From Curvibacter soli (GTDB taxonomy: Bacteria > Pseudomonadota > Gammaproteobacteria > Burkholderiales > Burkholderiaceae_C), in the NCBI RefSeq assembly GCF_029211125.1, contig NZ_JARGEN010000002.1, forward strand, positions 4,745 through 68,744: a DNA stretch of 64,000 nt, written 5' to 3'. The notes below the pieces were generated by a model. It saw nothing but the letters and a program-made list of their open reading frames with translations. It did no database searches and was not told the origin of the DNA. Position 1 is the first letter of the stretch; each line of letters begins with the position of its first letter. This document shows, in pieces, positions 8,948 to 17,800 of the stretch. Position numbers and translations under genes: made by a program.

Positions 8948-8990
8948 CAGCGCTTTTACTACCTGCGGTGGCAGCTATTATTTGTATAGC
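8948..8990. repeat. Short double-hairpin repeat, intergenic copy
   Basis: CAGCGCTTTTACTACCTGCG, then GTGGCAGCTATTATTTGTATAGC, in the gap between purN and dctM. It closely matches the copy at 39214 (GCGCTTTATATACCTGCGGT), including the GCGGTGGCAGCTA core, and sits at the 3' end of the dctM operon. Confidence 0.75.
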
Positions 8991-8997
8991 ATTTCCA

Positions 8998-10281
8998 TCA
9001 GAATCCCAGCACGTGCGGGAGCCAGGTGGAGATCGCCGGCACGAAGGTCAGCAGCACCAGCACCACCAGATGCGCCTGCAGGAACGGCGGCAACTCGCGC
9101 GTGAGCGCGGCCAGCGGCACCTTGGTGGCGACAGACGTGACGAACAGCAGTCCGCCCACGGGCGGCGTGATCATGCCCAGCGTAAGGTTGACGATGACCA
9201 CCATCGCGAAGTGGATCGGGTCGATGCCCAGCGCGGCGGCGATGGGCGCCAGGATGGGCACGAGGATCATCACGCCCGGCAGCGGCTCCATGAAGATGCC
9301 GAACAGCAGCAGCAGGATGTTGACCGCGATCAGGAAGGTGGAGGACGACAGGTTCCAGCCCACGATGGCTTCGGCCAACTGCTGCGGCACCCCTTCGATG
9401 GTCAGCACCCAGGCGAACGCGGCGGAGGCCGCGACCACCAGCAGCACCGAGGCCGTCAGCAGGGCGGAGCGCGCAGCGATGTGCGGCAGCGCCTTCCATT
9501 CCAGCGTGCGGTACACCCACTTGCCGCAGACCAGCGCGTAGAACACCGCCACCACCGATGCCTCGGTGGGCGTGAAGATGCCGAAGCGGATGCCCACCAG
9601 GATCAGCACCACCAGCATCAGCGCCGGGATCGCCTTGACGCTGTTGACCAGCATTGCGCGCGGCGTGGGACGCGGCTCGCGCGAGCGGTAGTCGCGCCGC
9701 ACGCAGACGCGCCAGTTGACCACCGCCATCGCCAGCGCGATCAGGATGCCCGGGATGAGGCCCGCGATGAACAGCCCGCCCACCGAAACCTGTTCGTCCT
9801 GCAGCGCGTAGATGATCATGATGATCGAGGGCGGGATGATCGGCCCCACGATGGCCGTGCTGGCCGTCAGCGCCGCAGCGTAGGCGCGCGAATAGCCGGC
9901 CTTGTCCATCATCTTCACCATCATCGAGCCCGGCCCCGCGGCGTCGGCCAGCGCCGAGCCCGAGATGCCCGAGAACAGCGTGAGCGAAAGGATGTTGGCG
10001 TACCCCAGCCCGCCGCGCAGGTGGCCCACGAACTGCGCCGCGAAGCGCAGCAGCACCACGGTGAGCGCACCGCCGGACATGAGCTCCGCGGCCAGGATGA
10101 AGAACGGCACGGCCATCAACGGAAAGCTGTCGATGCCCGTGAACATCTCCTTGAACACGACAAGCTGCGGATAGCGCCCCCCGGCGAAGACCGCCAGCGC
10201 GGCAGACATGGCGAGCGCGAACGCGACCGGGAAGCCAAGCGCCATCAGCACGATGGCGGCGATGAAAAGCGTGATGCTCAT
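8998..10281 (-). CDS. dctM: TRAP transporter large permease DctM
   Basis: Large membrane subunit of a tripartite ATP-independent periplasmic transporter, carrying the Na+/H+-coupled translocation pathway. The 427-aa protein starts MSITLFIAAIVLMALGFPVA and has about 12 hydrophobic segments typical of the IT superfamily, including FSGISGSALADAAGPGS and IIPPSIIMIIYA signatures. An AGGAGA Shine-Dalgarno precedes the ATG at 10281, which is preferred over a longer reading. Last gene of dctP-dctQ-dctM; the substrate is probably an organic acid but cannot be read from the sequence. Confidence 0.94.
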   Translation of the reverse strand: MSITLFIAAIVLMALGFPVAFALAMSAALAVFAGGRYPQLVVFKEMFTGIDSFPLMAVPFFILAAELMSGGALTVVLLRFAAQFVGHLRGGLGYANILSLTLFSGISGSALADAAGPGSMMVKMMDKAGYSRAYAAALTASTAIVGPIIPPSIIMIIYALQDEQVSVGGLFIAGLIPGILIALAMAVVNWRVCVRRDYRSREPRPTPRAMLVNSVKAIPALMLVVLILVGIRFGIFTPTEASVVAVFYALVCGKWVYRTLEWKALPHIAARSALLTASVLLVVAASAAFAWVLTIEGVPQQLAEAIVGWNLSSSTFLIAVNILLLLFGIFMEPLPGVMILVPILAPIAAALGIDPIHFAMVVIVNLTLGMITPPVGGLLFVTSVATKVPLAALTRELPPFLQAHLVVLVLLTFVPAISTWLPHVLGF

Positions 10282-10300
10282 GCCGTGTGTCTCCTGCCGG

Positions 10301-10816
10301 TCAGAGCGAGGCGGCGGACTCGGCGTCCATCTCGTCGGACTCGACATACCGGCCATCGCGGATGTAGCCACGCGCGATGAACAGCAGGTGCGCGAACAGC
10401 AGCACAAAGCCCGCGGGCATGGCCGCGTAGACGTAGGCGAACGGGATGTCGGTGGCCGGCGTGGTCTGGAAACGCGTGGCCCAGACGTACTGGATCGAGA
10501 ACCAGGTCATGGCCAGGCAGAACACGCCGATGCCCGCCACGATGAGCCCGCGCAGCCAGCGTGCGCGCGCCGCGCCCACGGCCTGGTGCAGGTTGTCGAT
10601 GGCCACGTGGCCGCCGAAGCGCAGCACCAGCCCCGCGCCGAGGAAAGTGCCCCAGATCATCAGGTGGCGCGCCACCTCTTCGGCCCAGACGATGGAATCG
10701 CCTGTGGTGTAGCGCAACACCACGTTGGTGAAGACGATGCAGGCCATGGCCAGCAGCAAGACGATGAGCAACCAGCGGTTGGCCGCCACCAGGGCGCGTT
10801 CGATGCGGTTCAGCAT
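10301..10816 (-). CDS. dctQ: TRAP transporter small permease DctQ
   Basis: Small four-helix membrane subunit that partners DctM. The 171-aa protein has four hydrophobic segments (WLLIVLLLAMACIVFTNVVL; IWGTFLGAGLVL; LIVAGIGVFCLAM; AAMPAGFVLLFAHLLF) and the family WAEEVARHLMIWGTFLGAG signature between helices 1 and 2. It lies 19 bp upstream of dctM and 109 bp downstream of dctP, with a terminator hairpin in that gap. Confidence 0.93.
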   Translation of the reverse strand: MLNRIERALVAANRWLLIVLLLAMACIVFTNVVLRYTTGDSIVWAEEVARHLMIWGTFLGAGLVLRFGGHVAIDNLHQAVGAARARWLRGLIVAGIGVFCLAMTWFSIQYVWATRFQTTPATDIPFAYVYAAMPAGFVLLFAHLLFIARGYIRDGRYVESDEMDAESAASL

Positions 10817-10869
10817 GGTGTTGTCGTTGGCGCGGCGCGCGCCGTTTATTCCTGAAGAGCGAAAGGCGG

Positions 10870-10894
10870 AAAAAGGCCCGGCGCGTGGCCGGGC
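10870..10894 (-). terminator. Intercistronic terminator between dctP and dctQ
   Basis: Read on the minus strand: GCCCGG, 7-nt loop, CCGGGC, then CTTTTT (stem arms 10889-10894 and 10876-10881, U-tract 10870-10874). It lies downstream of the dctP stop (10926) and upstream of dctQ (10816). A partial terminator here would keep the binding protein more abundant than the permease, a common arrangement in transporter operons; that role is inferred. Confidence 0.7.
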
Positions 10895-10925
10895 GGGCGG
10901 CGGCGCGCGGCGCTTCTCGTATCGA

Positions 10926-11918
10926 TCACCTGGTGCCGGTGATCTGGTCCAGCGTCTTCTGGCCGAACTTTCCCGCGTACTGCTTGTAGGCCGGCTCCAG
11001 CGCGGCCTGGAAGGCGGCCTTGTCCACCGATTCGACCACCTGCATGCCGGCAGCCTTGACCTCGGCCAGGCCCTTTTGCTCCACGTCGTCGACGAACCTG
11101 CGCGAGGCCAGCGCGCCAGCCTTGGCGCCTTCGGTGAAGGCGGCCTTCTGCGCGTCGTTCAGGCCGCCCCAGAACGCGGACGAGACCATCAGCGCCATCG
11201 GCGCGTAGACGTGGCCCGTGAGCGTGAGGTACTTCTGCACCTGCGGCAGCTTGGCCGAGACGATCACCGACATCGGGTTCTCCTGCCCGTCGATGGTGCC
11301 CTGCTGCAGCGCGCCGATCACCTCGGGCCACGACATCGGCGTGGGCGAGGCGCCAAGGGTGCGGAAAGCAGTGATGTGCACCGGGTTCTCGGTCACGCGG
11401 ATCTTCAGGCCCTTGAGGTCGGCGGGCGCCTTCACCGGGTGCTTGTTGTTGGTCAGGTGGCGGAAGCCCTGCTCGCCCCAGGCCAGCGCGACCAGGCCAC
11501 GCTTCTGGAACTTGCCCAGCAGGTCCTGGCCGAACGGGCCGTCGAGCACGGCGCGCGCATGGGCCGTATCGCGGAACAGAAACGGGATATCGACCACGCC
11601 CACGTCGGGCACGAAATTGCTGAGAGCGCCCGTGGAGACGATCACCGCCTCCACCGTGCCGAGTTGCAGGCCCTCGATCAGTTCGCGCTCGCCGCCCAGC
11701 GCGCTGGAGGGGAACTGCTTGAACTTGAACGCGCCATGCGTGGCTTTCTCCACCAACTCGGCCCAGGCGTTGGCGGCGGCGCCGTAGTGCGAGTTGATGG
11801 CCAGAGCGTAGCCGATCTTCACCTCCCTGGCCTGCTGGGCCAGCGCGGGCGCGGCCAGAAAGGCCGCAGCCATGCCAGCGGCCAGGACGAAGCGACGGGA
11901 ATGCAAGCGAATGCGCAT
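10926..11918 (-). CDS. dctP: TRAP transporter substrate-binding protein DctP
   Basis: Periplasmic solute receptor of the TRAP system. From MRIRLHSRRFVLAAGMAAAF it is 330 aa with a Sec signal peptide (cleavage probably after APALAQ). The conserved DctP features are KIGYALAINSHYGAAANAWA near the N-terminus, the LGLKIRVTE-type segment (ADLKGLKIRVTENP) with the ligand-binding Arg, and a later WPEVIGALQQGTIDGQENP motif. GGAGA precedes the ATG. It is the promoter-proximal gene of dctPQM. The family DctP/YiaO fits; ligand unknown. Confidence 0.93.
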   Translation of the reverse strand: MRIRLHSRRFVLAAGMAAAFLAAPALAQQAREVKIGYALAINSHYGAAANAWAELVEKATHGAFKFKQFPSSALGGERELIEGLQLGTVEAVIVSTGALSNFVPDVGVVDIPFLFRDTAHARAVLDGPFGQDLLGKFQKRGLVALAWGEQGFRHLTNNKHPVKAPADLKGLKIRVTENPVHITAFRTLGASPTPMSWPEVIGALQQGTIDGQENPMSVIVSAKLPQVQKYLTLTGHVYAPMALMVSSAFWGGLNDAQKAAFTEGAKAGALASRRFVDDVEQKGLAEVKAAGMQVVESVDKAAFQAALEPAYKQYAGKFGQKTLDQITGTR

Positions 11919-12106
11919 GGTGGTTTTGTCTCCGGGAAAGGCCCGCCGCGCGGACGGCGGGCGCAGGCGGTGCGGGAACCTGTCATCGACAGGGCGAGCC
12001 CGTGATTCTATTTTTATCCGCGCGGACGCGGCATACGTAGAGACCGCAATGGCGGGCGCGCCCTGCGGCAATGGGCGGCAAAGTTGGGAAACCCGTGGTT
12101 CTGGTT

Positions 12107-12236
12107 CATGTCAGTTGCTCCACCGCGCTGCGCGCCACCCGCATCGCATGAAACTGGCGCACCCGAGGCCAGGGATACCGCGCAACCGGCTTTGCCGGGC
12201 CGCCGGCATCGCCCCCGGCGAGGGGGTTGGCGGCCA
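12107..12236. repeat. Intergenic repeat, second family (copy 1)
   Basis: A roughly 130-bp stretch matching 38442-38602 over most of its length: shared blocks include ATGTCAGTT, CGCATGAA, and CCGCGCAACCGGCTT-GCCGGGCCGC, with a small hairpin at CGGCTTTGCCG. It occupies the middle of the 510-bp gene-free stretch between dctP and the HNH gene. The flanking bases (11919-12106, which should contain the dctP promoter, and 12237-12428) show nothing I can name; a short ORF here overlaps the repeat and is not supported. Confidence 0.6.
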
Positions 12237-12428
12237 CACGCAGTGGGCAAGCCTGGGGGAGCGCTTCACTTCAGCGCCGCCGCGGACCGGGCCGGTGCAT
12301 GCGCGGGGCGCCGTAGCGCCGAACGCCAGGGCCTGCGCGGTGAGCGCGGATACGGTCTTATGGATGATGTCCATGCGCCCTGGCGGGTATCGCAGGTCTT
12401 TGCTACGAACCCGGGGCGCGCTGCGCGG

Positions 12429-12986
12429 TCAGTCGAGCAGCCGCGACGACCTGGGCACGTGCGCCATCAGGAACTCCATCTGGTCGGCCAGGATGCGCCG
12501 GTTGCGCAGGATGAAGTCTTCCCACAGGCTGGGCACGTAGGGCGTGTAAAGCAACGGCATGCCCGCCTGTTCAGGCGTGCGGCTGCTCTTGCGGTGGTTG
12601 CAGGCGCGGCAGGCGGTGACCACGTTCATCCAGGTGTCGATGCCGTTCTGGGCAAAGGGGATGATGTGCTCGCGCGTCAACTCGGTCTCGTGGAAATGCT
12701 CGCCGCAGTAGGCGCAGACGTTGCGGTCGCGGGCGAACAGCTTGCCGTTGGTCAGGCCCGGCTTGAGTTCGTAGGGGTTGATGCGCGGCACGCCGCGCGT
12801 GCCGATGATGCTGTTGACCGCGATCACCGACTGCTCGCCGGTCATGGCGTTGTGGCCGCCGCGGAACACCGCGATCTCGCCACCGGACTCCCAGCGCACC
12901 TCGTCCGCAGCATAGTGGATGACCGCCTGCTCCAGCGAAATCCAGGACTGGGGCAACCCCTGGGCCGACAACTTCAAGACCTTCAA
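12429..12986 (-). CDS. HNH endonuclease family protein
   Basis: 185-aa protein with a canonical zinc-binding HNH core: CAYC (C91, C94), LTREHIIPFAQNG with the catalytic H107, NVVTACRACNHRKSS (C126, C129, H131). The N-terminal 90 residues are family-specific and the C-terminus ends YVPSLWEDFILRNRRILADQ. The start is TTG at 12986, six bases after a perfect GGAGG Shine-Dalgarno; no ATG is available nearby in frame. Chromosomal stand-alone HNH proteins of this type are widespread in betaproteobacteria and their role is not settled. No partner modification gene is next to it. Confidence 0.85.
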   Translation of the reverse strand: MKVLKLSAQGLPQSWISLEQAVIHYAADEVRWESGGEIAVFRGGHNAMTGEQSVIAVNSIIGTRGVPRINPYELKPGLTNGKLFARDRNVCAYCGEHFHETELTREHIIPFAQNGIDTWMNVVTACRACNHRKSSRTPEQAGMPLLYTPYVPSLWEDFILRNRRILADQMEFLMAHVPRSSRLLD

Positions 12987-13166
12987 AACACGCCTCCATC
13001 AACAATGCGGTGAACGACCACTGACTCGGAGAATGCGGATCCATCTTGCCGCCCGGCAAATTCCATGCCAGGCCCGCTAGGTCACAATATACCCTCTTTT
13101 CATGACAAATTGGTCATGCGCGCTTGTGCAACGGGCGCTGCGTGCTATCAAAACGATACCGTCCCC

Positions 13167-14177
13167 ATGAAGGTATTCCGCGGCCTCCTCCACCCCGGCA
13201 TCGCGCCCGCCTGCGCTTTGACCATCGGCAACTTCGACGGCGTGCACCGCGGCCACCAGGCCATGCTGGCGCTGCTGCGCGGCGAGGCCGTGCAGCGCGG
13301 CGTGCCGAACTGCGTGCTGACCTTCGAACCACACCCGCGCGACTACTTCGCCGGCCTGCTGCGCCGCCCCGACATCGCCCCCGCGCGCATCGGCACGCTG
13401 CGCGACAAGCTGGCCGCGCTGGCGCGTTGCGGCGTGGACCAAGCCGTGGTGCTGCGATTCGACACGCGCATGGCGGCGTTGCCGCCGCGGCAGTTCATCG
13501 ACACCGTGCTGGTGCGCGGCCTGGGCGCGCGCTACGTGCTGGTGGGGGACGACTTCCGCTTCGGCGCGCAGCGCGCGGGCGACTACGCCACCCTCGACGC
13601 CGCAGGCACGGACCAGGGCTTCGACGTGGCGCGCATGCAGAGCTATGAAGTGCACGGCCTGCGCGTCTCCAGCTCCGCCGTGCGCGATGCGCTGGGCCAG
13701 GGCCGCATGGACGACGCCGCGCGCCTGCTGGGCCGCCCTTACGCCATCAGCGGCCACGTGGTGCACGGCCGCAAGCTCGGGCGCGGGCTGGGATTCCGCA
13801 CCCTGAACCTGCGCTTCCAGCACTGGAAACCCGCGGCCAGCGGCATCTTCGCGGTGCTGGTGCATGGCCTCGCCACAGCGCCGCTGGCGGGCGTGGCCAA
13901 CCTGGGCGTGCGCCCTTCGCTGGACCCGGACGACGTGAACGGCGGGCGCGTGCTGCTCGAAACCTACTGCCTGGACTGGCCCGCCGGACTCGGCCCCGAA
14001 GGGGGCTACGGTAAAATCGTGCGCGTGGAACTGCTGCACAAACTGCACGACGAACGCAAATACGATGGCCTGGATGCCCTGCAGGCGGGCATCGCGCGCG
14101 ACTGCGAGGACGCGCGGGCGTTCTTCACCGCCATGCACGCGCAAACCCACCGCCAGACCACGCGCGACCGAATTTAG
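13167..14177 (+). CDS. ribF: Bifunctional riboflavin kinase/FAD synthetase RibF
   Basis: Makes FMN from riboflavin (C-terminal kinase) and FAD from FMN (N-terminal adenylyltransferase). The 336-aa protein starts [20 protein letters not shown]; the adenylyltransferase has [15 protein letters not shown] and [12 protein letters not shown], and the kinase has the [15 protein letters not shown] motif and a [19 protein letters not shown] segment (family: RPT/S...E.). The start is set by the conserved N-terminus; upstream in-frame codons overlap a repeat fragment (GCTATCAAAACGATAC at 13145). It precedes ileS and lspA on the same strand, the usual ribF-ileS-lspA order. No FMN riboswitch was seen. Confidence 0.95.
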   Translation: MKVFRGLLHPGIAPACALTIGNFDGVHRGHQAMLALLRGEAVQRGVPNCVLTFEPHPRDYFAGLLRRPDIAPARIGTLRDKLAALARCGVDQAVVLRFDTRMAALPPRQFIDTVLVRGLGARYVLVGDDFRFGAQRAGDYATLDAAGTDQGFDVARMQSYEVHGLRVSSSAVRDALGQGRMDDAARLLGRPYAISGHVVHGRKLGRGLGFRTLNLRFQHWKPAASGIFAVLVHGLATAPLAGVANLGVRPSLDPDDVNGGRVLLETYCLDWPAGLGPEGGYGKIVRVELLHKLHDERKYDGLDALQAGIARDCEDARAFFTAMHAQTHRQTTRDRI

Positions 14178-14292
14178 CGCCGGCCTTCCTGCCGCCGCGC
14201 GCCGGGCCGATCCGGGGCCGGCCCTCCCCTCCTCTTGCGCCTTGCCCGCCTGCGGGCCGGAAGCGCCCAACCCCTCTCCGGATCGACCCACC

Positions 14293-17139
14293 ATGTCAGA
14301 CGACGCGAAAACCGACTACCGCAGCAAGCTCAACCTGCCCGATACCCCCTTCCCGATGCGCGGCGACCTGCCCAAGCGCGAGCCCGACTGGGTGAAGCAA
14401 TGGGAAGAACAGGGCATCTACCAGCGCCTGCGCGATGCGCGGCGCGGCAAGCCGAAGTTCATCCTGCACGACGGCCCGCCGTACGCCAACGGCAAGCTGC
14501 ACATCGGCCACGCGGTCAACAAGATCCTGAAGGACATGATCACCAAGGCGCGCCAACTCGCGGGCTTCGACGCGCTCTACGTGCCGGGCTGGGACTGCCA
14601 CGGCCTGCCGATCGAGAACGCGATCGAGAAGCTGCATGGCCGCAACCTGCCGCGCGAGGAGATGCAGGCCAGAAGCCGCGCCTTCGCCACCGAGCAGATC
14701 GCGCAGCAGATGGCCGACTTCAAGCGCCTGGGCGTGCTGGGCGACTGGGAGCACCCGTACAAGACCATGAACTTCGCCAACGAAGCCGGCGAACTGCGCG
14801 CGCTGAAGAAGGTGATGGAGCGCGGCTACGTGTACCGGGGCCTGAAGCCCGTGTACTGGTGCTTCGACTGCGGCAGCTCGCTGGCCGAGTTCGAGATCGA
14901 GTACGCCGACAAGAAATCGACCACGCTCGACGTGGCCTTCCTCTGCGCCGAGCCCGCCAAGCTCGCCGCCGCTTTCGGCCTGGAGAAGCTCGCCAAGGAC
15001 GCCTTTGCCGTCATCTGGACCACCACGGCCTGGACCATCCCGGCGAACCAGGCGCTCAACGTCAATCCCGATCTGGACTACGCCCTGGTCGATACCGACC
15101 GCGGCCTGCTGGTCGTGGCCGACACGCTGGTCGAGCAGTGCCTGGAGCGCTATGGCCTGCAAGGCCAGATCGTCGCCACCACCCAGGGGCGGGCGCTGGA
15201 CCACATCGAGTTCCAGCACCCGCTGTACGCCGCAGACGCGGGCTACCGCCGCATGAGCCCCGTCTACGTGGCCGACTACGCCACCGCCACCGACGGCACC
15301 GGCATCGTGCACTCGTCGCCCGCCTACGGCCTAGACGACTTCAACTCCTGCGTCGCCAACGGCCTGGCCTACGACGACATCCTCAACCCCGTGCAGGGCA
15401 ACGGCACCTACGCGGCGGACTTCCCGCTGTTCGGCGGCCAGCACATCTGGAAGGCAGTGCCTGCCGTCATCGACGCGTTGCGCCTGGCCGCCCGCCTGAT
15501 GGCGACGAAGGACATCACCCACAGCTACCCGCACTGCTGGCGCCACAAAACCCCGGTGATCTACCGCGCCGCCGCGCAGTGGTTCGTCCGCATGGACGAG
15601 GGCGAAGGCGTGTTCACGAAAGACAAGCCCCCCGCCACGCTGCGCCAGACCGCGCTGGCGGCCATCGACCACACCAGCTTCTACCCCGAGAACGGCCGCA
15701 CGCGCCTGCGCGACATGATCGCGGGCCGGCCCGACTGGTGCATCAGCCGCCAGCGCAGTTGGGGCGTGCCGCTGCCGTTCTTTTTGCACAAGGACACGGG
15801 CGAGCTGCACCCGCGCACCATGGAAATCCTGGACCAGGCCGCCGCCATCGTCGCCGAAGGCGGCATCGAGGCCTGGAGCCGCGTGACCGCGGAAGAAATC
15901 CTCGGCGCCGCCGACGCGCCGCACTACGCCAAGAGCACCGACATTCTGGAGGTGTGGTTCGACTCCGGCTCCACCTTCTTCCACGTGCTGCGCGGCACCC
16001 ACCCCGAGGTGCACCACGACAGCGGCCCCGAGGCCGACCTGTATCTGGAAGGCCACGACCAGCACCGCGGCTGGTTCCACAGCTCCTTGCTGCTGGCCAG
16101 CGCCATCGAAGGCCGCGCGCCGTACAAGGGGCTGCTCACGCACGGCTTCACGGTGGACGGCCAGGGCAAGAAGATGAGCAAGTCGCTCGGCAACACCGTG
16201 GCACCGCAGGAGGTCAGCAACAAGCTGGGGGCGGAGATCATCCGCCTGTGGGTGGCCGCCACGGACTATTCGGGCGACCTGGCCATCGACGACAAGATCC
16301 TCGCCCGCGTGGTGGACGGCTACCGACGCATCCGCAACACGCTGCGCTTCCTGCTGGCCAACACCAGCGACTTCGACCCCGCCAAGGACGCCGTTCCGCT
16401 GCAACAGATGCTGGAAATCGACCGCTACGCCCTGGCGCGCGCGCAGGCGTTCCAGGCCGACGTGCTCAAGCACTACGACGTGTACGAATTCCACCCCGTG
16501 GTCGCCAAGCTGCAGGTGTATTGCAGCGAGGACCTGGGCGCCTTCTACCTCGACGTGCTGAAGGACCGCCTGTACGTCACCCCGGCCAAGAGCCTGGCGC
16601 GGCGCAGCGCGCAGACGGCGCTCTGGCACATCACCCAGGCCATGCTGCGCTGGATGGCGCCGTTCCTGAGCTTCACCGCTGAAGAAGCCTGGCAGGTGTT
16701 CGCACCCGCACGCTCACCCAGCATCTTCGTCGAGACCTTCTGGGACGTTCCCGCGCCCGGCGACGCCGAGGCGCTGCTGGCCAAGTGGGCGCGCATCCGC
16801 GAGATCCGCGATGTGGTGAACAAGGACATCGAGGCCGTGCGCACGCAGGGCCTGGTGGGCTCGTCGCTGCAGGCCGCCGTGGCCATCACTGCCGCGCCGG
16901 AAGACCACGCGCTGCTCGCGAGCCTGGGCGCGGACCTGAAGTACGTCACCATTACCTCGCAGGCCCAGGTGGCGGCTGGCGACGCGCTGGCCGTGCAAAC
17001 CACGGTGGCGCCGGGCCGCAAGTGTGAATTCACCTGGCACTACGGCGAGGACGTGGGGCAGGACCCCGCACACCCCACGCTCAGCGCGCGCGCCATCAGG
17101 AACCTGTTCGGCCCCGGCGAAACCCGGACCTTCGCCTGA
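14293..17139 (+). CDS. ileS: Isoleucyl-tRNA synthetase (C-terminal zinc ligands degenerate)
   Basis: Class I aminoacyl-tRNA synthetase, 948 aa. It has the HIGH motif ([17 protein letters not shown]70), the editing domain ([14 protein letters not shown]), WFDSGST, and KMSKS at 627-631. The C-terminal knuckle that in E. coli IleS binds Zn through four cysteines is recognisable ([20 protein letters not shown] ... GPGETRTFA), but only C911 remains; the other three ligand positions are T914, S931 and A934. The gene follows ribF by 115 bp and its TGA overlaps the lspA ATG. All other domains look intact, so it is likely functional. Confidence 0.97.
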   Translation: MSDDAKTDYRSKLNLPDTPFPMRGDLPKREPDWVKQWEEQGIYQRLRDARRGKPKFILHDGPPYANGKLHIGHAVNKILKDMITKARQLAGFDALYVPGWDCHGLPIENAIEKLHGRNLPREEMQARSRAFATEQIAQQMADFKRLGVLGDWEHPYKTMNFANEAGELRALKKVMERGYVYRGLKPVYWCFDCGSSLAEFEIEYADKKSTTLDVAFLCAEPAKLAAAFGLEKLAKDAFAVIWTTTAWTIPANQALNVNPDLDYALVDTDRGLLVVADTLVEQCLERYGLQGQIVATTQGRALDHIEFQHPLYAADAGYRRMSPVYVADYATATDGTGIVHSSPAYGLDDFNSCVANGLAYDDILNPVQGNGTYAADFPLFGGQHIWKAVPAVIDALRLAARLMATKDITHSYPHCWRHKTPVIYRAAAQWFVRMDEGEGVFTKDKPPATLRQTALAAIDHTSFYPENGRTRLRDMIAGRPDWCISRQRSWGVPLPFFLHKDTGELHPRTMEILDQAAAIVAEGGIEAWSRVTAEEILGAADAPHYAKSTDILEVWFDSGSTFFHVLRGTHPEVHHDSGPEADLYLEGHDQHRGWFHSSLLLASAIEGRAPYKGLLTHGFTVDGQGKKMSKSLGNTVAPQEVSNKLGAEIIRLWVAATDYSGDLAIDDKILARVVDGYRRIRNTLRFLLANTSDFDPAKDAVPLQQMLEIDRYALARAQAFQADVLKHYDVYEFHPVVAKLQVYCSEDLGAFYLDVLKDRLYVTPAKSLARRSAQTALWHITQAMLRWMAPFLSFTAEEAWQVFAPARSPSIFVETFWDVPAPGDAEALLAKWARIREIRDVVNKDIEAVRTQGLVGSSLQAAVAITAAPEDHALLASLGADLKYVTITSQAQVAAGDALAVQTTVAPGRKCEFTWHYGEDVGQDPAHPTLSARAIRNLFGPGETRTFA

Positions 17140-17633
17140 TGGCCCGCGGTGCCCCCTCCTCCGCCGGCATGTGGCCCTGGCTCGGCTGGGCCGTGATCGT
17201 GCTGGCGCTGGACCAGTTCACCAAGACGCTGATCCTGGGCTTCTACCGCCTGGGCGACGCGACCCACGTGACCAGCTTCTTCAACGTCGTGCGCGCGCAC
17301 AACAGCGGCGCGGCGTTCTCGTTGCTGGCCTGGGGCGCGGGCTGGCAGCGCTGGCTGTTCATCGGCATCGGCATGGCCGCCGTGCTGTTCATCCTGTGGC
17401 AGTTGCGCCGGCACAGCGGACAGAGGCTGTTCGCCTTCGCGCTCTCCAGCATCATGGGCGGCGCCATCGGCAACGTGGTGGACCGCATGATGCACGGCTA
17501 CGTGGTCGACTTCCTGGACTTCCACCTGGGCGGGCGGCACTTCCCTGCCTTCAACCTGGCCGACAGCGCCATCACGCTGGGCGCGGCCTGCCTGATCCTC
17601 GACGAGCTGCTGCGCGTGCGGCGCGGGCGCTGA
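17139..17633 (+). CDS. lspA: Lipoprotein signal peptidase II
   Basis: Inner-membrane aspartyl protease that removes signal peptides from diacylglyceryl-modified prolipoproteins. The 164-aa protein has four hydrophobic segments and the two catalytic aspartates in [15 protein letters not shown] and [14 protein letters not shown], plus [13 protein letters not shown]. The ATG overlaps the ileS stop (TGATG), indicating translational coupling. It is the last gene of the ribF-ileS-lspA run. Confidence 0.97.
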   Translation: MARGAPSSAGMWPWLGWAVIVLALDQFTKTLILGFYRLGDATHVTSFFNVVRAHNSGAAFSLLAWGAGWQRWLFIGIGMAAVLFILWQLRRHSGQRLFAFALSSIMGGAIGNVVDRMMHGYVVDFLDFHLGGRHFPAFNLADSAITLGAACLILDELLRVRRGR

Positions 17634-17751
17634 TGGCAAGCCTCATTGTTTCAGTCTGGCCGCTGCCGCAGGCGCCCGGCACAGGAGGCGGGGCCGACCG
17701 CAAGCAGGAGAAGCCGTGCAGGCGCTTCGCGGGTGCGGACAGTGCAGAAAT

Positions 17752-17800
17752 GGCCTCCAGCGCAAGCATGGCAAGCGCCAGCAGCTATCTATTCGATAGC
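17752..17800. repeat. Short double-hairpin repeat, copy supplying the Nudix stop codon
   Basis: GGCCTCCAGCGCAAGCATGG, then CAAGCGCCAGCAGCTATCTATTCGATAGC: two hairpins (GCGC...GCGC and GCTATC...GATAGC). The Nudix gene read on the minus strand runs into the GATAGC arm, giving codons CTA TCG AAT AGA TAG, so its last residues (LSNR) and stop are repeat-encoded. It is one of the most complete copies in the window. Confidence 0.8.

Noticed and set aside
7726-10380. Very long plus-strand open frame (884 codons) covering the EF-hand remnant, purN and dctM
   Set aside because: It runs antisense to well-supported genes, has His/Arg-rich shadow composition with no domains, and arises from GC-rich codon bias.
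12111-12374. Minus-strand ORF (87 codons) starting MDIIHKTVSALTAQ in the dctP-HNH gap
   Set aside because: The second half is the intergenic repeat; no Shine-Dalgarno and no recognisable domain.
15331-16629. 432-codon minus-strand frame opposite ileS
   Set aside because: Antisense shadow of IleS; no start signals or domains.
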